DNA of 64,000 nucleotides, taken from Xenoacremonium recifei. Lineage: Eukaryota > Ascomycota > Sordariomycetes > Hypocreales > Nectriaceae. Every line of letters begins with the position of its first letter. The first letter of the stretch is position 1. A program made the translations under genes and the position numbers. Below are positions 1 to 11,271 of the stretch, one piece after another. Where the stretch lies: positions 1 to 64,000 of the forward strand of contig WOFQ01000019.1 in the NCBI GenBank assembly GCA_012184525.1, written 5' to 3'. The notes below the pieces were generated by a model. It made no database searches and was not told the origin of the DNA. It saw only the letters and a program-made list of their open reading frames with translations.

Positions 1-301
1 GGGGGGGGGGCGCGGGTGGGCGGGCCAGTTGTCACGGAAGCACCCTGGAGTGTTTGTCGGCACACCAAGGGGTGAGGCTTGGGGCTGTGATCCGTACAAC
101 CTGTCAATTGACGTGGCCAAGGCGAATTCTCCTCCCCTTTACCAGGGCAGCCGCATCCTTGTAATCTTCGTCCCGAGACGCCTTGTTGGCTAGGCACATA
201 AGGAGAGGACCCCTTGACTCTAAGCTCCCCTCACACCTCTTCCTCAACGCCTTCAGTCCAAGCTGCACGGGCTATTTTGCCAAAAATCACAAATCGTCAC
301 C
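1..301. other. Window edge and upstream region of the Hsp70-like gene
   Basis: Starts with ten G residues followed by G/C-rich sequence, which may be a natural G-run or a contig-edge artefact. The remainder is the presumed promoter and 5' leader of the gene starting at 302. No gene is visible. Confidence 0.5.
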
Positions 302-2681
302 ATGGCCACGAAAGTGACCATATGTATCGACGTGGGAACAACATGTGAGTGTGGTAGCCTCAATACCTCTATGTCACCCACCAAAACGATGTTAGTGCGG
401 TGAAAGTGAGTATACTGACGACGCCCTTTAGCGACGGGAGTATCCTTCTATGTAGGATTGAGCGATGTCGGTCAAGTATGTTGGAGCAAAGGTCTGAAGG
501 AGGAAAAAATTCCAACTCAAATCGTTTATAATTCCCAAGGTCAAGTAATCGCTTGGGGCTTCAACGCCGTCCACAAGAGGATGGAGACCCGCGACAGCCA
601 CTTGGCGGAGTGGTTCAAGCTACGACTTGGAGATCCCACAGAGGACCAGACACTCACTGAGAAGGTTTTTGTAGATTACTTATCAAATGTCTACAAAGAT
701 CTTTCCCAGTCAAAGGAGGAGCGCTTTGAGGGAAATTTCCCAACTGACAAATCCTGGGAAGAGTTGCCCATAGATTTTCTCTTCAGTATCCCCACGACGT
801 GGGATCCCGAGACCGCCGCGCTGTTCAAAAAGCTTGCCTGGACCGCTGGTTTTGGGGAATGCGAGAATCATAGCATCAAGCTCACTTTGACGGAGCCCCA
901 GGCCGCTGCGGCATTCCACCTATGTCGTCCTCGTGAAGAAGGGCCAGCTCTTAAGGTCAGACCGCGCTCTCCGTCGTCCATATGCCGAGTTCTCACTGAC
1001 CGTCTCGCAGGATGGGACCACCGTCTTGGTGGTCGACTCTGGAGGGGGTACCACCGTGAGTATTTAGCCCTTTGTCAGGTATATCCCCAGCATCCAAATT
1101 GACCAGTGCAAAGGATTTCAGTCTTTTACAAGTGAAAGACGACCGACATGGCCATGTTGAGACGGTCCTCGAGGTGCAGCCCGTCACCGGTAAGTCACCT
1201 CCATCGAAGGTCCAGCCGGTGTCAGACTAATATTCCGGTAAAGGCTACCAGATTGGCGGCGTTGGAATAGACAGGGACTTTGAAAGTCTCGTCCGAGCCC
1301 AACTGAAAAAGGAACGTGTTGTTCTAGACTGCAGTCTCGAAGACGCTGCATGCTTGATGCGACTTGGTAAAGGCTTTCAGGAAGGAAAAACGAGGATCGG
1401 GCAAACCAACTGTCCCAGGGTCTTTAGGTTCGGGGTGCTTGGCCTCAAGGCTGGAGCGCCTGCACCGCAAAGACCGCAGGGAGCGCAATCCCAGATTCAC
1501 GGCACTTCTCTAAGATTTACGAAGTAGGTAACTCTACCAGAGGGGATGAAGCTCTTTGCTGATTGATGATAGGGAGGATCTGGAGAAATTGTTCGATAGA
1601 CAGTTCGACATGATGCAGGACGAAGTCCTTCGTTACCTGTGCAGTGTCGAGCCTCCGGTAAGTTGACTCTCGCCCCGGCGCTTGACCTGACTAATGGACA
1701 TAGGATTGCATTCTTCTAGCTGGTGGGCTGGGAGGATCTCCATACAATGTACACAAGTTCCAAGGTCTTTGCAAGACAGTGGAAAAGTTGAGGTTGCATG
1801 GAACCCGCGTATTGGTGTCTGAGTTGCCGCGCATGGCTGTCAGCCTAGGTCTCAGCCACTACGCCAAGAGAAATCGAGAGCTCATCGCGAACCGACAGGC
1901 CCGAGCTTGGATTGGGGTGGTCAAGCCTCTTCCAGCTGGAGGCCACAAATCCCGAAATTGGTTCCGCAGGATCGACTTCGCGTCGAAAGGCCAGGACAAG
2001 GCTGACGCTGCTGCGTGGGAGGACGGACTGGAGTGGCTCGTAAGAAAAGTAAGAATTGTTCAGCCCTTGTACTCACTCTGGAGGTTTCGCTGCTGACGAA
2101 GTCAACAAATCACTAGAGTTCCAAGATTCCCTCCACCGGCACGTATCAGTTCAAGCAGACAGCCATCATCAGCGCAGACACTCCCAAGCACCAGCGCCAG
2201 TGGGATATGGAAATGATCACCAGTGTCGAGGATGTTCCTTCGGAAAAAGGTACGCCCATTGTCCATCGCCCTGTTCTTGATCTAGCAATAGATACTGATC
2301 TGCTCGTCAGGAATACGTCGCTTTTCCGAGAAGATGCTCGTCGACCTGTCAAGCCTGCCCGAACGACGCGCGAAACGCTCTTTCCGGAAGATGTTCAAGA
2401 ATAAGAAGATCCTGGAGATAGACTTCTTTATCGAAGTAACGATGGGGTTGACCGGGGCGACCTTTCGTTGTTGTAAGAAGCCCTTGAGAGCCCTTCATGT
2501 ACAGTACGCCGCTGACCTTGGACCTGGCGCAGTCAAAGACGATAAGACGATCGAACTCACCGAGCCGAAAGAGGTTGGCTGGGCCGACAAAGACAATACG
2601 GAAGGGCAGGGTGGAGAGAAGCCGTGTAGCCGTTGCTACGGCCACGGGCGGGATGGTGGCGGTGGAGGAACACGGTCGTAG
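302..2681 (+). CDS. HSPA12-like Hsp70-family ATPase (nine exons)
   Basis: Exons: 302-344, 432-955, 1011-1055, 1114-1189, 1244-1523, 1573-1657, 1704-2048, 2117-2249, 2311-2681. Together they give 633 codons plus stop, with every intron GT-AG. The start has the strong context caccATGgcc. The actin/Hsp70 nucleotide-binding signatures are present: phosphate-1 IDVGTTSTGVSFYVG near residue 10, phosphate-2 VVDSGGGTTDFSL after the third exon, and the adenosine motif LLAGGLGGSPYNV in exon 7. Divergence and length fit the fungal HSPA12-like branch, which has an Hsp70 ATPase fold without a canonical substrate-binding domain, rather than Ssa/Ssb. It is presumably cytosolic; the client is unknown. An oddity is the glycine-rich C-terminus carrying one CSRCYGHG, which matches the DnaJ CxxCxGxG knuckle. 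The family call is secure; the exact C-terminus is less so. Confidence 0.85.
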
Positions 2682-3987
2682 CGGGATGGCGACGTTGGTG
2701 TTGTTTCTTTGTTGCCTCCATCGGTCTTGTTGCGGGGAAAACTACCATTCGAGCGGCGACGCATTTTTGTTTGAGAATTTCTTTTTGGGTTTTCCATTGG
2801 GCGTGTTCGGGTTTCTGTAGTATCTAATCCTTTACGCTGCATTTGAGGCTACCATGCCGAATCTCAGAGCATGGCCTTCCCCTATCTTCATTCGCAAGCG
2901 ATGTACATGTGCAGATGCCCACGGTCGCTATGTTGCAAAGGCCAGCACGTCATTACTACGGCATAAGAACAAAGGACGAATTCTAGTATCACGCCGTGTC
3001 GCACTCAAGCCACTTTCGTCTCTTTGTTTGACTTTCCGCAACGGGTCGCAGTGCGAGAGGAGCAGAAAGCATGCCGGCTTTGCCTACGATTGATTGGCGC
3101 ATCACCAACACGTTAGGGGCGGCCATCGAAGATCCAATGGCTCCTGAGACTCGGCGGAAGTCCTGCTTGGCACGAAAAATGCGTCGTGGTGCCTGAGCCG
3201 CCGCTGTAGGGTAGGGTCTCCTGAAGAGGCGACGAGAGCTATTAGCCATTCACGAAGAGCAAGACGCTGTCTTTCAGAACGAATCATGGGCTGTTTCGAA
3301 CCCCCAGCCGACGTCCCCGACAAATCCCGGCACAAACTAGTTCGAATGACCCCAGGCCGGCAATCCCCAAACCGGCAATGGCACGCGGGGTTTTCGGATC
3401 TGCCAGTCGTTGACATGGCCATAGTACCCGTCCCGATCCGCGCGGAAGAGGGGGAGGAAAGTAAAATGAGACCACTCACGCATCCACGCTCCTCAGACAC
3501 AAAACCATCTCAGCCTTTGCCTCAGTCTGGCCCCTTCACAGAAACCCCTTCTCGGCTCCGGAATCCGACCCACCCCGCCTCCGCTCCGGGCCGGTTCCGG
3601 TTCCGGTCCCCAAACAGAAATTGCCGTCTTTGTCTCCAATGCGAATGAGCCCAGCGGGGGAATTGGAGAAGTGTCTGTTCGGTTGCTAACCCCGAAGTCG
3701 GCAATAGAGCTCGTCTCGCTTTGCCTGATGCCGAGCAGAGACAGGTGCAGATCCCGGCGCGGCGCGGGGTCAGCTCCAGATCCTGTGGGCTCATGTGACT
3801 GAAACCGGGGAGAAGCACCTCTTTGGCTGGCCGGGTCGTAGGGAAAACGCGTGCTCGTCCTTGATTCCTCTCTCGTAATTCTCTCCTCCTTGCTGTGAAC
3901 TGTCCCTTCTCTCCAAAAAATCTCGCAGACATTCTCTTTTGCAAAGACATTGTTTTGAGCCCTCCATTGTTCTTCTAAACCGTCGTC
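2682..3987. other. Intergenic, 1.3 kb
   Basis: Downstream region of the Hsp70-like gene and promoter/leader of the dehydrogenase. Minus-strand ORFs across 3493-4065 overlap the next gene's leader and first exon and resemble no family. No gene or recognisable repeat is seen. Confidence 0.5.
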
Positions 3988-5879
3988 ATGGCCGCTGAAA
4001 GCTACCACAAGGACGCCATTGCCAACGTAAGTCAGACGCAGACCAGCATGCGGCGCGGGCCTCATGCATCCCCTGCTTGTGGATTACAATAGCTGAGCTT
4101 TATCTCTGCTCTTATCTAGCTCAAGGACGGCAGCCTCTTCATCCAGGACGCCTTCATTGACGGCCAATGGGTCTCCAAGGACAAGAAATTTGATGTCTTC
4201 GGTTCGTGCTCTGGTCCCTCCCCGCGCCTCCTCTACCACCACTCCTCCAACTTCAACCATTTCCCCTCAACTGTCGCAGAACGAATCCAACTGACAGCGA
4301 CTTGCGACAGAGCCCTCAACCAACACTGTCCTTGGCCAGGTGGCCAACTGTACCCTCGAGGACTTTACGAAGGCCATTGAGAGCGCCAATGTCGCCCAGC
4401 CCAAATTCTTCGAGAGCACAACCGGCACCAGCCGCGGTGCCATGCTGAGGAAATGGTATGATCTGATCATCGCCAACCAGGATGACCGTACGTGAAGCTC
4501 CCCAAACTCCTCTATTTTCCCAGAGCGCCAATGTGTAGCAAGCCGCTTACGACCCGTAGTCGCTGTCATCCTGTCTCTCGAAAATGGCAAGACCCTGCCC
4601 GAAGCCAAGGGCGAGGTCATCTACGGTTTGTTTCTCCGCGACCCCGAAGCTCAACGCTTCATTGCTGACTGTCCTAAGCCGCCAACTTCATCTCATGGTT
4701 CGCCGAGGAGGCCACCCGCTCCTACGGCGTCACCATCCCCTCATCCACGCCTCACACCACCCTCATGACCATCCGCGAGCCCGTAGGCGTGTGCGGCATC
4801 ATCACGCCCTGGAACTTCCCCGCCGCCATGATCACCCGCAAGATCGCTCCCGCTCTGGCTGCCGGCTGTGCCGTCGTTATTAAGCCGCCTTCGGAGACGC
4901 CCTACTCGTGCGCTGCCTTCGTGAAGCTAGCTGTTCAGGCTGGTCTGCCCCCGGCGACCATCCAGGTATGCCCGACTCGCGACCGCCAGGCTGCTACGGA
5001 GCTGGCTACCAACCCCCTCATCAAGAAGATCTCCTTCACGGGCTCCACGGGCGTCGGTAAGATGCTGGCTAAGTTGGCTGCTGGTACGCTGAAGAAGGTC
5101 AGCTTGGAGCTTGGCGGTAACGCGCCCTTCATCGTCTTTGACGACGCTGATGTCGAGTTGGCGGTTGAGGGAGCCATGTTCTGCAAGTTCCGCTGCTCTG
5201 GCCAGACCTGTGTGTGGTATGTGCCCCTACAAAGACCCCTGCCCACTGAAAATCCCACCCCTGTCCGACCAATTTACTGACTGTCGCTTCCAGCGCCAAC
5301 CGGCTGTACGTGCAGAAGGGCATCGCCAAGGAGTTCACTGCCAAGCTCGTGGAAAAGGTCGCTGCCCTCCAGATGGGCGGTGGTCTCTCCGGCAGCACCA
5401 CACAGGGCCCTCTTGTCAACAAGAGCGCCGTCGACAAGGTTAAGGAGCATGTCAAGGACGCGCTCTCCAAGGGTGCCAAGGTCGAGACCGGTGGCTCAGC
5501 CCCGGATCTGCCCGGTTTCTTCCACCAGCCTACTGTCCTCTCAGGCGTCACTCAGGCGATGCAGGTGGCCAAGGACGAGACCTTCGGCCCGCTGGCGCCG
5601 GTGTTTGAGTTCGAGACCGAGGAGGAGGCCCTGCGGCTTTGCAACGACACCGAGTTCGGCCTTGCCGGGTATTTCTTCTCCAAGGATATTGGCCGTGTGA
5701 TGCGCGTGGCGCAGAAGATGCAGGTCGGCATGGTGGGCTGCAACACTGGCAAGATCAGCGCTGCGGAGGCGCCATTTGGCGGCATCAAGGAGTCGGGTTA
5801 TGGCAAGGAGGGCTCGCTGTATGGTCTGCAGGAATACCAGAACATCAAGAGCATCACCATCGGCAACCTTAACGTTTGA
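3988..5879 (+). CDS. Succinate-semialdehyde dehydrogenase (NAD(P)+), GABA shunt
   Basis: Exons: 3988-4026, 4120-4201, 4311-4487, 4560-4625, 4679-5216, 5294-5879, giving 495 codons plus stop, close to yeast Uga2 (497). The ALDH-fold landmarks are in order: GIITPWNFP (cofactor entry), FTGSTGVGK (dinucleotide loop), LELGGNAPFIVFDDAD with general-base Glu265, and SGQTC with nucleophile Cys299. The Cys-containing stretch TCVCANRLYVQ is rebuilt exactly across the last intron, which supports the splice model. It oxidises succinate semialdehyde to succinate as the last step of 4-aminobutyrate use. Neither neighbour is part of that pathway. Another semialdehyde dehydrogenase of the same subfamily remains possible, but the sequence pattern fits SSADH best. 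Confidence 0.9.
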
Positions 5880-6856
5880 GCGGGTCGCGTACGAGGTTGA
5901 GAGTAGAGGAGAGCGTTACGATGACGAGATATGAGACTAAAATTGAACGAGAGGCATCGCGGCAGCAGGGTCACAAAAGTAACAGGTTGTATACGTATCT
6001 GCAAGGACAGGACCAAACCAAATAAGAGCTGAAGCAAAGAACTTTGCTCTTTTACACTAAGATTGTCCACTCCCATCTTGGTGAAAGACACATTGTCAAA
6101 GGTATCCCAGTCTACGCTGGGAAATTTTGTGCGATGCCATTAATCTTATTCGTCGCAACAGGGGTGTGAAGGAGCAATAAGAGCAGGTCAAGGCTCGCGT
6201 TTGACACTGCTCGTTCAATTTGCCAACCGCGAAGATCCCCGACTTCAGAGGCGTGAAAAAGCAATTTGAACAGTTCTGATCGCGAATTGCACTAGGCATG
6301 CCATATTTGACCACGAGGGCCAGTCATGATGGTGTGCGTGGGACGGCGCATCTGGTCCTCACCCATCCCTTGACGCCATCGCATGGACGAATAATCATGG
6401 CGTCTCGGCACCAGTAATTAGCAACATCTCCCTCTCGGCCCGCATGGTCCCTCCAAGTAGCCAGCACACGATGAGGGGACATGGCGCCGTGCTTTTCGGC
6501 ACGGCTGGCCCCTTGCCGCGATTGCATCTCCAGCTCAGCCCGATAAACGCCACAAAGCCAGGGGTCCGTGGTCACCGTCCCTGTCGCCCTCCCGCCCCCC
6601 CTGGCATTCAAACCCGGGGAACTGGTTCGTGCTTGGTGGTGGCGTGGACGTAGCGAACATGGGGGCTGAAGAAACGCCGAGGGTCGATCTAAAACAGCCA
6701 CCGTGCGTCCCGCGCGCCTGGTTCTTTGATTTGACGATCTTCCAACCTAGACATGGGTGTTGGACTCCCTGTAAGTCAACGTTTGACTGGTTAATCAATT
6801 TTGCTTGGTATCTGCCCTTTGCATCCTTGCACCTGACCTGCATACAACCCATGCTC
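5880..6856. other. Convergent intergenic region, 1.0 kb
   Basis: 3' flanks of the convergent dehydrogenase (plus) and METTL16-type (minus) genes. ORFs here are short and carry no recognisable motif. No RNA gene or repeat is seen. Confidence 0.5.
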
Positions 6857-8429
6857 TCAGCTTGCTTCCAGGGCTGCCTTGGCCGTCGTCTTCAGATACC
6901 CCTGGAAGCTCTCAAATGCCACAGCATCGTGCCCCTCCAGCCACCGACACCCGGCAGACACTTGGCCCGCTTCCGCCCTCACAAACACTCTGAATCCGAG
7001 CAGACACTCATCCTTGACGCCCTTCCCGTCACCTTTGACATCTTCCCGCGCCTCCATCCCTTTGCCTTGCCGCCGCCGCCATGCTCTCCCCCAGACCTTG
7101 TCCACCGCTCTTCCCGTGCCCTCCCTCCTCTGCGCATCCCACATCCAGGACAAAAGCTCCAGACTAGATACGGCCTCGGCAAGCCTCCCCGCAAAGTCCT
7201 CCACGCTCCCTTTCAGCGCCGCACTCACCACCACAACTTCTGTCGATGGCGGCAACACCCTTGCTGGATGGCGCATCCCGCGCGCCACGCCGTCCGCCGG
7301 CCTCCGTGCTCCGAAGCTCCACGCCACCGCCCACCGCTTTGTCCGGCTGCCCTGTACCAGCTCCGTCACCGCGTAGTTATCCACACCACGAAGACGCAGC
7401 TCCTCTACGAAACTTACGAGGCTTGCTAGGAAGCCGAACATGGCCGTGTACCACCGCACGTGGTCGCGCAGTGCGAGCGACTCGGTAAGGATGCGGCCTA
7501 CGAAACGCTGTTCGCCGCCGGGGGTGACCATCTCGATAGGCGCTCCGGTGCAAGCAGAGAGAGGGGGAAGCGACTTCGAGGCGGCGGAGCGCTGCATTTC
7601 TTCGGCGGAGGTGTAGAAGGGCGGATTGGTCATGGTGAAGGTGAGAGGGTGGTCTGTTTCAGGGATGAGAGTGTCGGAGGGGTCGCGCTGGAGGATGGTG
7701 ATGCGGTCTTGGAGGTTGTTTAGCGCAACATTTTTGCGAGCGAATTGAATGCTTCGGTCGTCAATATCTATAGTCGTCAGTTCACGGCTCAAGGCGAGCA
7801 AAAAGATCTTATGTATCTCACCTGTAGCGATGAATGTCCAGGGCCTCTGAGTGCAGCCTAGTAAAGGGTAGATGCAGCTGGCTCCGGTTCCAATGTCTAA
7901 GCCAACGACTTTCTGGTCTTTATCATCTGGGTTGGTCGAGTCTAAGAGCTTCTTGATCCACAGAATGTAGTTGTGTCTATTTGCGACCTATGTGATGTCA
8001 GTTCAAGATGCCGCTTCATTTGGGTTTATGTAAAGCTTACTGGCGGACAGAGGCGATCGTCGGGCAGCTCGACCTTCAGGCCAAAACCGAGTCTCAACAA
8101 GGTTTTTGTAAGCTGCATGAAGCATTCCGGATCTTCAAAGAAGTCCTTTTTGTTCTCATTCCATCTGCAGCTTATTAGCGCATTGCGCGGTACGCCGGCC
8201 GGGACTAATGGTAGACATACAATTTTTCGAATGCAGGATCTTTTCGTGCCAACTCTTTGAAGTCTGGGTTTTGTATGTATAGGTCATTGAAGTATTCATC
8301 CGTTAATTTTTTGGACAATTCAACCGTCTCATTGTTCTTCGCTGGCATTGTATTTGACCTGGATTGAGCTTCATCTGAGACCCTCTGCGCTTCATCCGCC
8401 CCCAGTGAGAATTTCCTCTTCTTCATCAT
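6857..8429 (-). CDS. METTL16-type U6 snRNA N6-adenosine methyltransferase
   Basis: Exons in transcription order: 8429-8221, 8164-8041, 7987-7822, 7767-6857, giving 469 codons plus stop. The N-terminus has a basic KKRK patch, a possible nuclear signal. Next come a family-typical acidic/aromatic stretch with YIQNPDF, the conserved LPDDRLCPPVANRHNYI block rebuilt across an intron, the SAM-binding DIGTGAS (about 142-148) and the catalytic NPPF tetrad (214-217). METTL16 and fission yeast Mtl16 methylate the U6 snRNA ACAGA-box adenosine, so a nuclear splicing-related role is expected. The vertebrate-specific C-terminal region is not seen; the C-terminal half is weakly conserved and rich in Arg/Gly. 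An in-frame second ATG lies immediately after the first. Confidence 0.88.
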
Positions 8430-8799
8430 CTTGGGCTGTTCCGAGCTTTCATTTCAGCGACCGACGAGAGCACATGAACGAATAAATGTCACTTCCACGT
8501 TCCGAGAGGCGAAGGCAAAATATTCCACTGGCGGGGGTCTCATCGGTCGCTTTGAGGGGAATTTAGCAATGAAAGAGCTTGAGGAAAAAGAACTCTGTGA
8601 TGTTGCCTAAGATGGCCGTTTGGCGATGGATCGTGGGACACTGCCAGAAGATGCCTGAGTGGGATGAAATGACCGTTGAATTCATGCACTAAGTAAAAAT
8701 GTCCAAAGCTTCGTTATGTTCATGACCTCATACTACGATATCGCGCCGTCACAAATGAGAGGATCCGTCCGTCTCTTTCTCTCCGTGGATCGTGAGATT
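8430..8799. other. Intergenic, 0.37 kb
   Basis: Separates two tandem minus-strand genes, so it should hold the promoter of the METTL16-type gene and the 3' end of the gene upstream of it. Nothing else is seen. Confidence 0.4.
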
Positions 8800-9743
8800 T
8801 CACCAAAGCAAAATGCGCCATCGCCAGCCCTCGAGAAGCTTCATGTCGCTCTCATTGAGGTCTGGATCGCCGCGCTCGATGCGAGCGCACAGCTTCTTGA
8901 CGCGCTTCTGAACCGTCCGGGCGACTCTCAACGACACCTCATTGGAGAACACATACAGCACTGCGAAAACAAAGAACGCGATCTTAGCGAAGCGTCCATT
9001 GCCGAGAACGCCCTCCTTGATGTGCGAGAGCAAGCCCTGGGACTTTTTGAAGGCGTACTCGGTGTCGTTGGAGGACTCGAGGGATTCCTTGTCGTGGCCC
9101 CGACGCCAGAAGCGGCGGATCAGCGGGATGAATGAGGCGCTTGAGTGAAGTCAGTCAAGTCGTGTCTGTCAGATACATCGAGAAAAACTCACATGGCACC
9201 GCCAATGATCCACCTGCGCCAGCGGTGGTTTTCGGCCTTCTTGGCGAGACTGCGGACCTCGCCCTGCAGCATTCTCAGATCACCCAACAGCACATCAGCC
9301 TGGCTCTTGATGCGGCCCTCAAGGTCTAGCGTCGATGTGCTGGCATCGTAGCGGCCGCGCTGGCGCACAAGGCTGAGATACTCGCGCAGCGCGAACTGGC
9401 AATTCGTGCGCAGCGTCTTGACGTCGCGGACCTCGGTAGTGGACGTGACCATGGGTGCATACGAGGCCGGCTTCTGCGGCATGTCCATGTCGACCATGGC
9501 GCCCGGACGGTCCTGGAGCACGGGATCTGAGGCTGGACGCATGGCGATTCCTGGACCTGGAGGCTGGCCTGGCGGAGGAGGACCAGCCGAAGAGGGCGGC
9601 GGTGGGAATTCCTGCGGATTGTAGGGTTGCGGTGTGTAGGTCTGCGGATTGTATGGTGGATACGGGTTGGATGGCGACGGCGGATTGCGCACCGGCTCAG
9701 GATCCACGGCCCGGAGAGGCGATTTGGACGACTTGGTGTCCAT
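8800..9743 (-). CDS. Proline-rich, coiled-coil, membrane-anchored protein of unknown function
   Basis: Two exons, 9743-9193 and 9139-8800, give 296 codons plus stop; the intron (9140-9192) is GT-AG. I do not recognise the family. Residues about 20-65 are Pro/Tyr/Gln-rich and presumably disordered (repeats such as YPPYNPQ and YTPQPYNPQ). Residues 105-175 are charged and helical, a possible coiled coil. Two hydrophobic segments follow, WIIGGAIASFIPLIRRFW (178-195) and a stronger one around 234-252 (FAKIAFFVFAVLYVF). A basic C-terminal tail ends the protein. The layout suggests an organelle- or ER-membrane protein with a cytosolic proline-rich arm. That is inference from composition only. Confidence 0.8.
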
Positions 9744-10516
9744 GATGGCGGCTCAGAGATGCTGCCTCAATTCCTGAGTGACTATTTCGCCCGAATGAAT
9801 TGATTATCGGCGGCGACGGTCAGATCATGAAGCTTCACAGCATCATGTCGTGGAGGCTGGGGAAGCTGCTGAAGCTGGGGTGGGGCAAGTTGGGAGGCTG
9901 GTTGGAGATGCGCTTTTCGGGGCATGGCATTCGCCGACATGCAATGCATTAATGGGGGAGATGCACAAGACGGTCTCGGCGAGTTGCAACCCGTGCTGAC
10001 ATATGAGAGAAAGGTGCTTGACTATGGGGAGATAATTCTTGGTTTTCGAGGCAAGTCAGTTTGATCTGAGAGGCTTCTACTTGGCCATTGTCAGCATGAA
10101 GGTGGTCAGTCCGTCGAAATGGACAAGACGAATGTGCGGTTGATCAACTTCTGGTAGGATCAGATCGCACAAAGGCAGACGGAAAAAAATGTAAACGATG
10201 GGCTGCATGATATCTCGTTCGTCGGGAATCCCGTCAAAGAGCCTCAGTTTTCCTAGACTGTATAAGTGCCTGTTCCTAGCCAGCCGAGACAAACCGCCTC
10301 TGGTGTTTCATCCAGATGATCCAGGAGCCCAGACACCACCACCCTCTAGCCCAATCATCTCTCACAAAACTGACCGTGTCTTTCGGCGTACAGTCTTCGG
10401 GCGACTTCCGCAGAGCACAGGACCTTTTTCGCAGAGAAAATTGGCTGCTGAAAGCTGGGAAATGGAACAAGTCGCGGGAGACAGAAGTCCGCGTTGGTGG
10501 CCTATTACAGCAACAG

Positions 10517-10880
10517 CCAATGAGACGGCAGCGTGACTGATTGCTGGCCAATGAGAGCGTTCGGTGGCCTGAGTCAGCGGGTGCCTGGTGTCTGCCTCAG
10601 GCGGACAAGCTCCCCCAAAGAGGCAGCCACTTTTCGTCCCAGATCCTCGTTTCATCTGCTCTTCTTCACCTCACCAACAGCGTAATAACGCCCAACAGGC
10701 GAGATGTGCCGCCACAAGCGCCCTTTCACCGCAACAATGGAACAATGCTGCAACTCCAGTTCAGGTTTGCTCGCAACAAGCGTTGACTAATTCTCTGGCC
10801 AATCACCTCTTCCGCCCGCGAGGCAGTCACTCGTAGGTCGCGTCGAGTCGAGTCTGCCTTGAGCTCGCAGCCTTACCAAT
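10517..10880 (+). promoter_or_regulatory. Four CCAAT boxes
   Basis: CCAAT pentamers at 10517-10521, 10548-10552, 10799-10803 and 10876-10880, all on the plus strand, upstream of the gene at 11272. The first two sit in the same extended context, gCCAATgag. CCAAT is the target of the fungal HapB/C/E complex; occupancy is inferred. Confidence 0.45.
10570..10576 (+). promoter_or_regulatory. Gcn4/CpcA-type site TGAGTCA
   Basis: A perfect TGAGTCA, about 20 bp after the second CCAAT box. It matches the cross-pathway-control bZIP consensus TGASTCA. One site only, so chance is possible. Confidence 0.35.
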
Positions 10881-11271
10881 AGCCTGTTGGCACTGGCTTG
10901 CTCTCTGTGTGGCTCGCCCTGTGGCTCACCCTCTCTCTCTCGCTTTTACTCTCTTGTCCTCGGTCTCTTCCTTTCTCTCCCACACACTTTCATTCACCCC
11001 CAGGGTCCAAGCTGGTACTCTCTTCGTAGGCTGCCCAAGTATAAGTATCGCCTTCTCCCCCCCTCAACTTTCCCTTTCCTTCATCCTTCCTCATCTTCTC
11101 TCTTCCCCTCCTCCCCAAGGAAGACACTCGTCGAGAAGTCTCACTTGTCATTGCACTCCCTCTTGACCTGTCCTGTATCTTCTTATCTTGTTGTGCCTTG
11201 TCATCCATCTCGGTGCCTTGTTGTCTCGTCGTCTCTCGCCTCCCCGTACCTTCGGCCAATTGTCCTTCACC

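Larger units (their letters stand above)
9744..11271. promoter_or_regulatory. Divergent intergenic region, 1.5 kb, with pyrimidine-rich leader
   Basis: Shared upstream region of the membrane protein (minus) and the DUF4139 gene (plus). From about 10900 to 11270 it is strongly C/T-rich, as in leaders of well-expressed fungal genes. CCAAT boxes and a TGAGTCA site are listed separately. No gene is seen. Confidence 0.5.

Noticed and set aside
3285..3310. Minus-strand GGTTCGAAACA resembling a tRNA T-loop/B box
   Set aside because: The flanking bases cannot form the T-stem and no A box or acceptor stem is present. No other convincing tRNA was seen in the window.
3493..4065. 190-codon minus-strand frame over the dehydrogenase leader
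   Set aside because: Overlaps the promoter and first exon of a well-supported gene; no recognisable domain.
6629..7429. 266-codon plus-strand frame over the METTL16-type gene
   Set aside because: Shadow of the real minus-strand exon that carries the NPPF motif; low-complexity Pro/Arg/Ser product and no ATG-led conserved domain.
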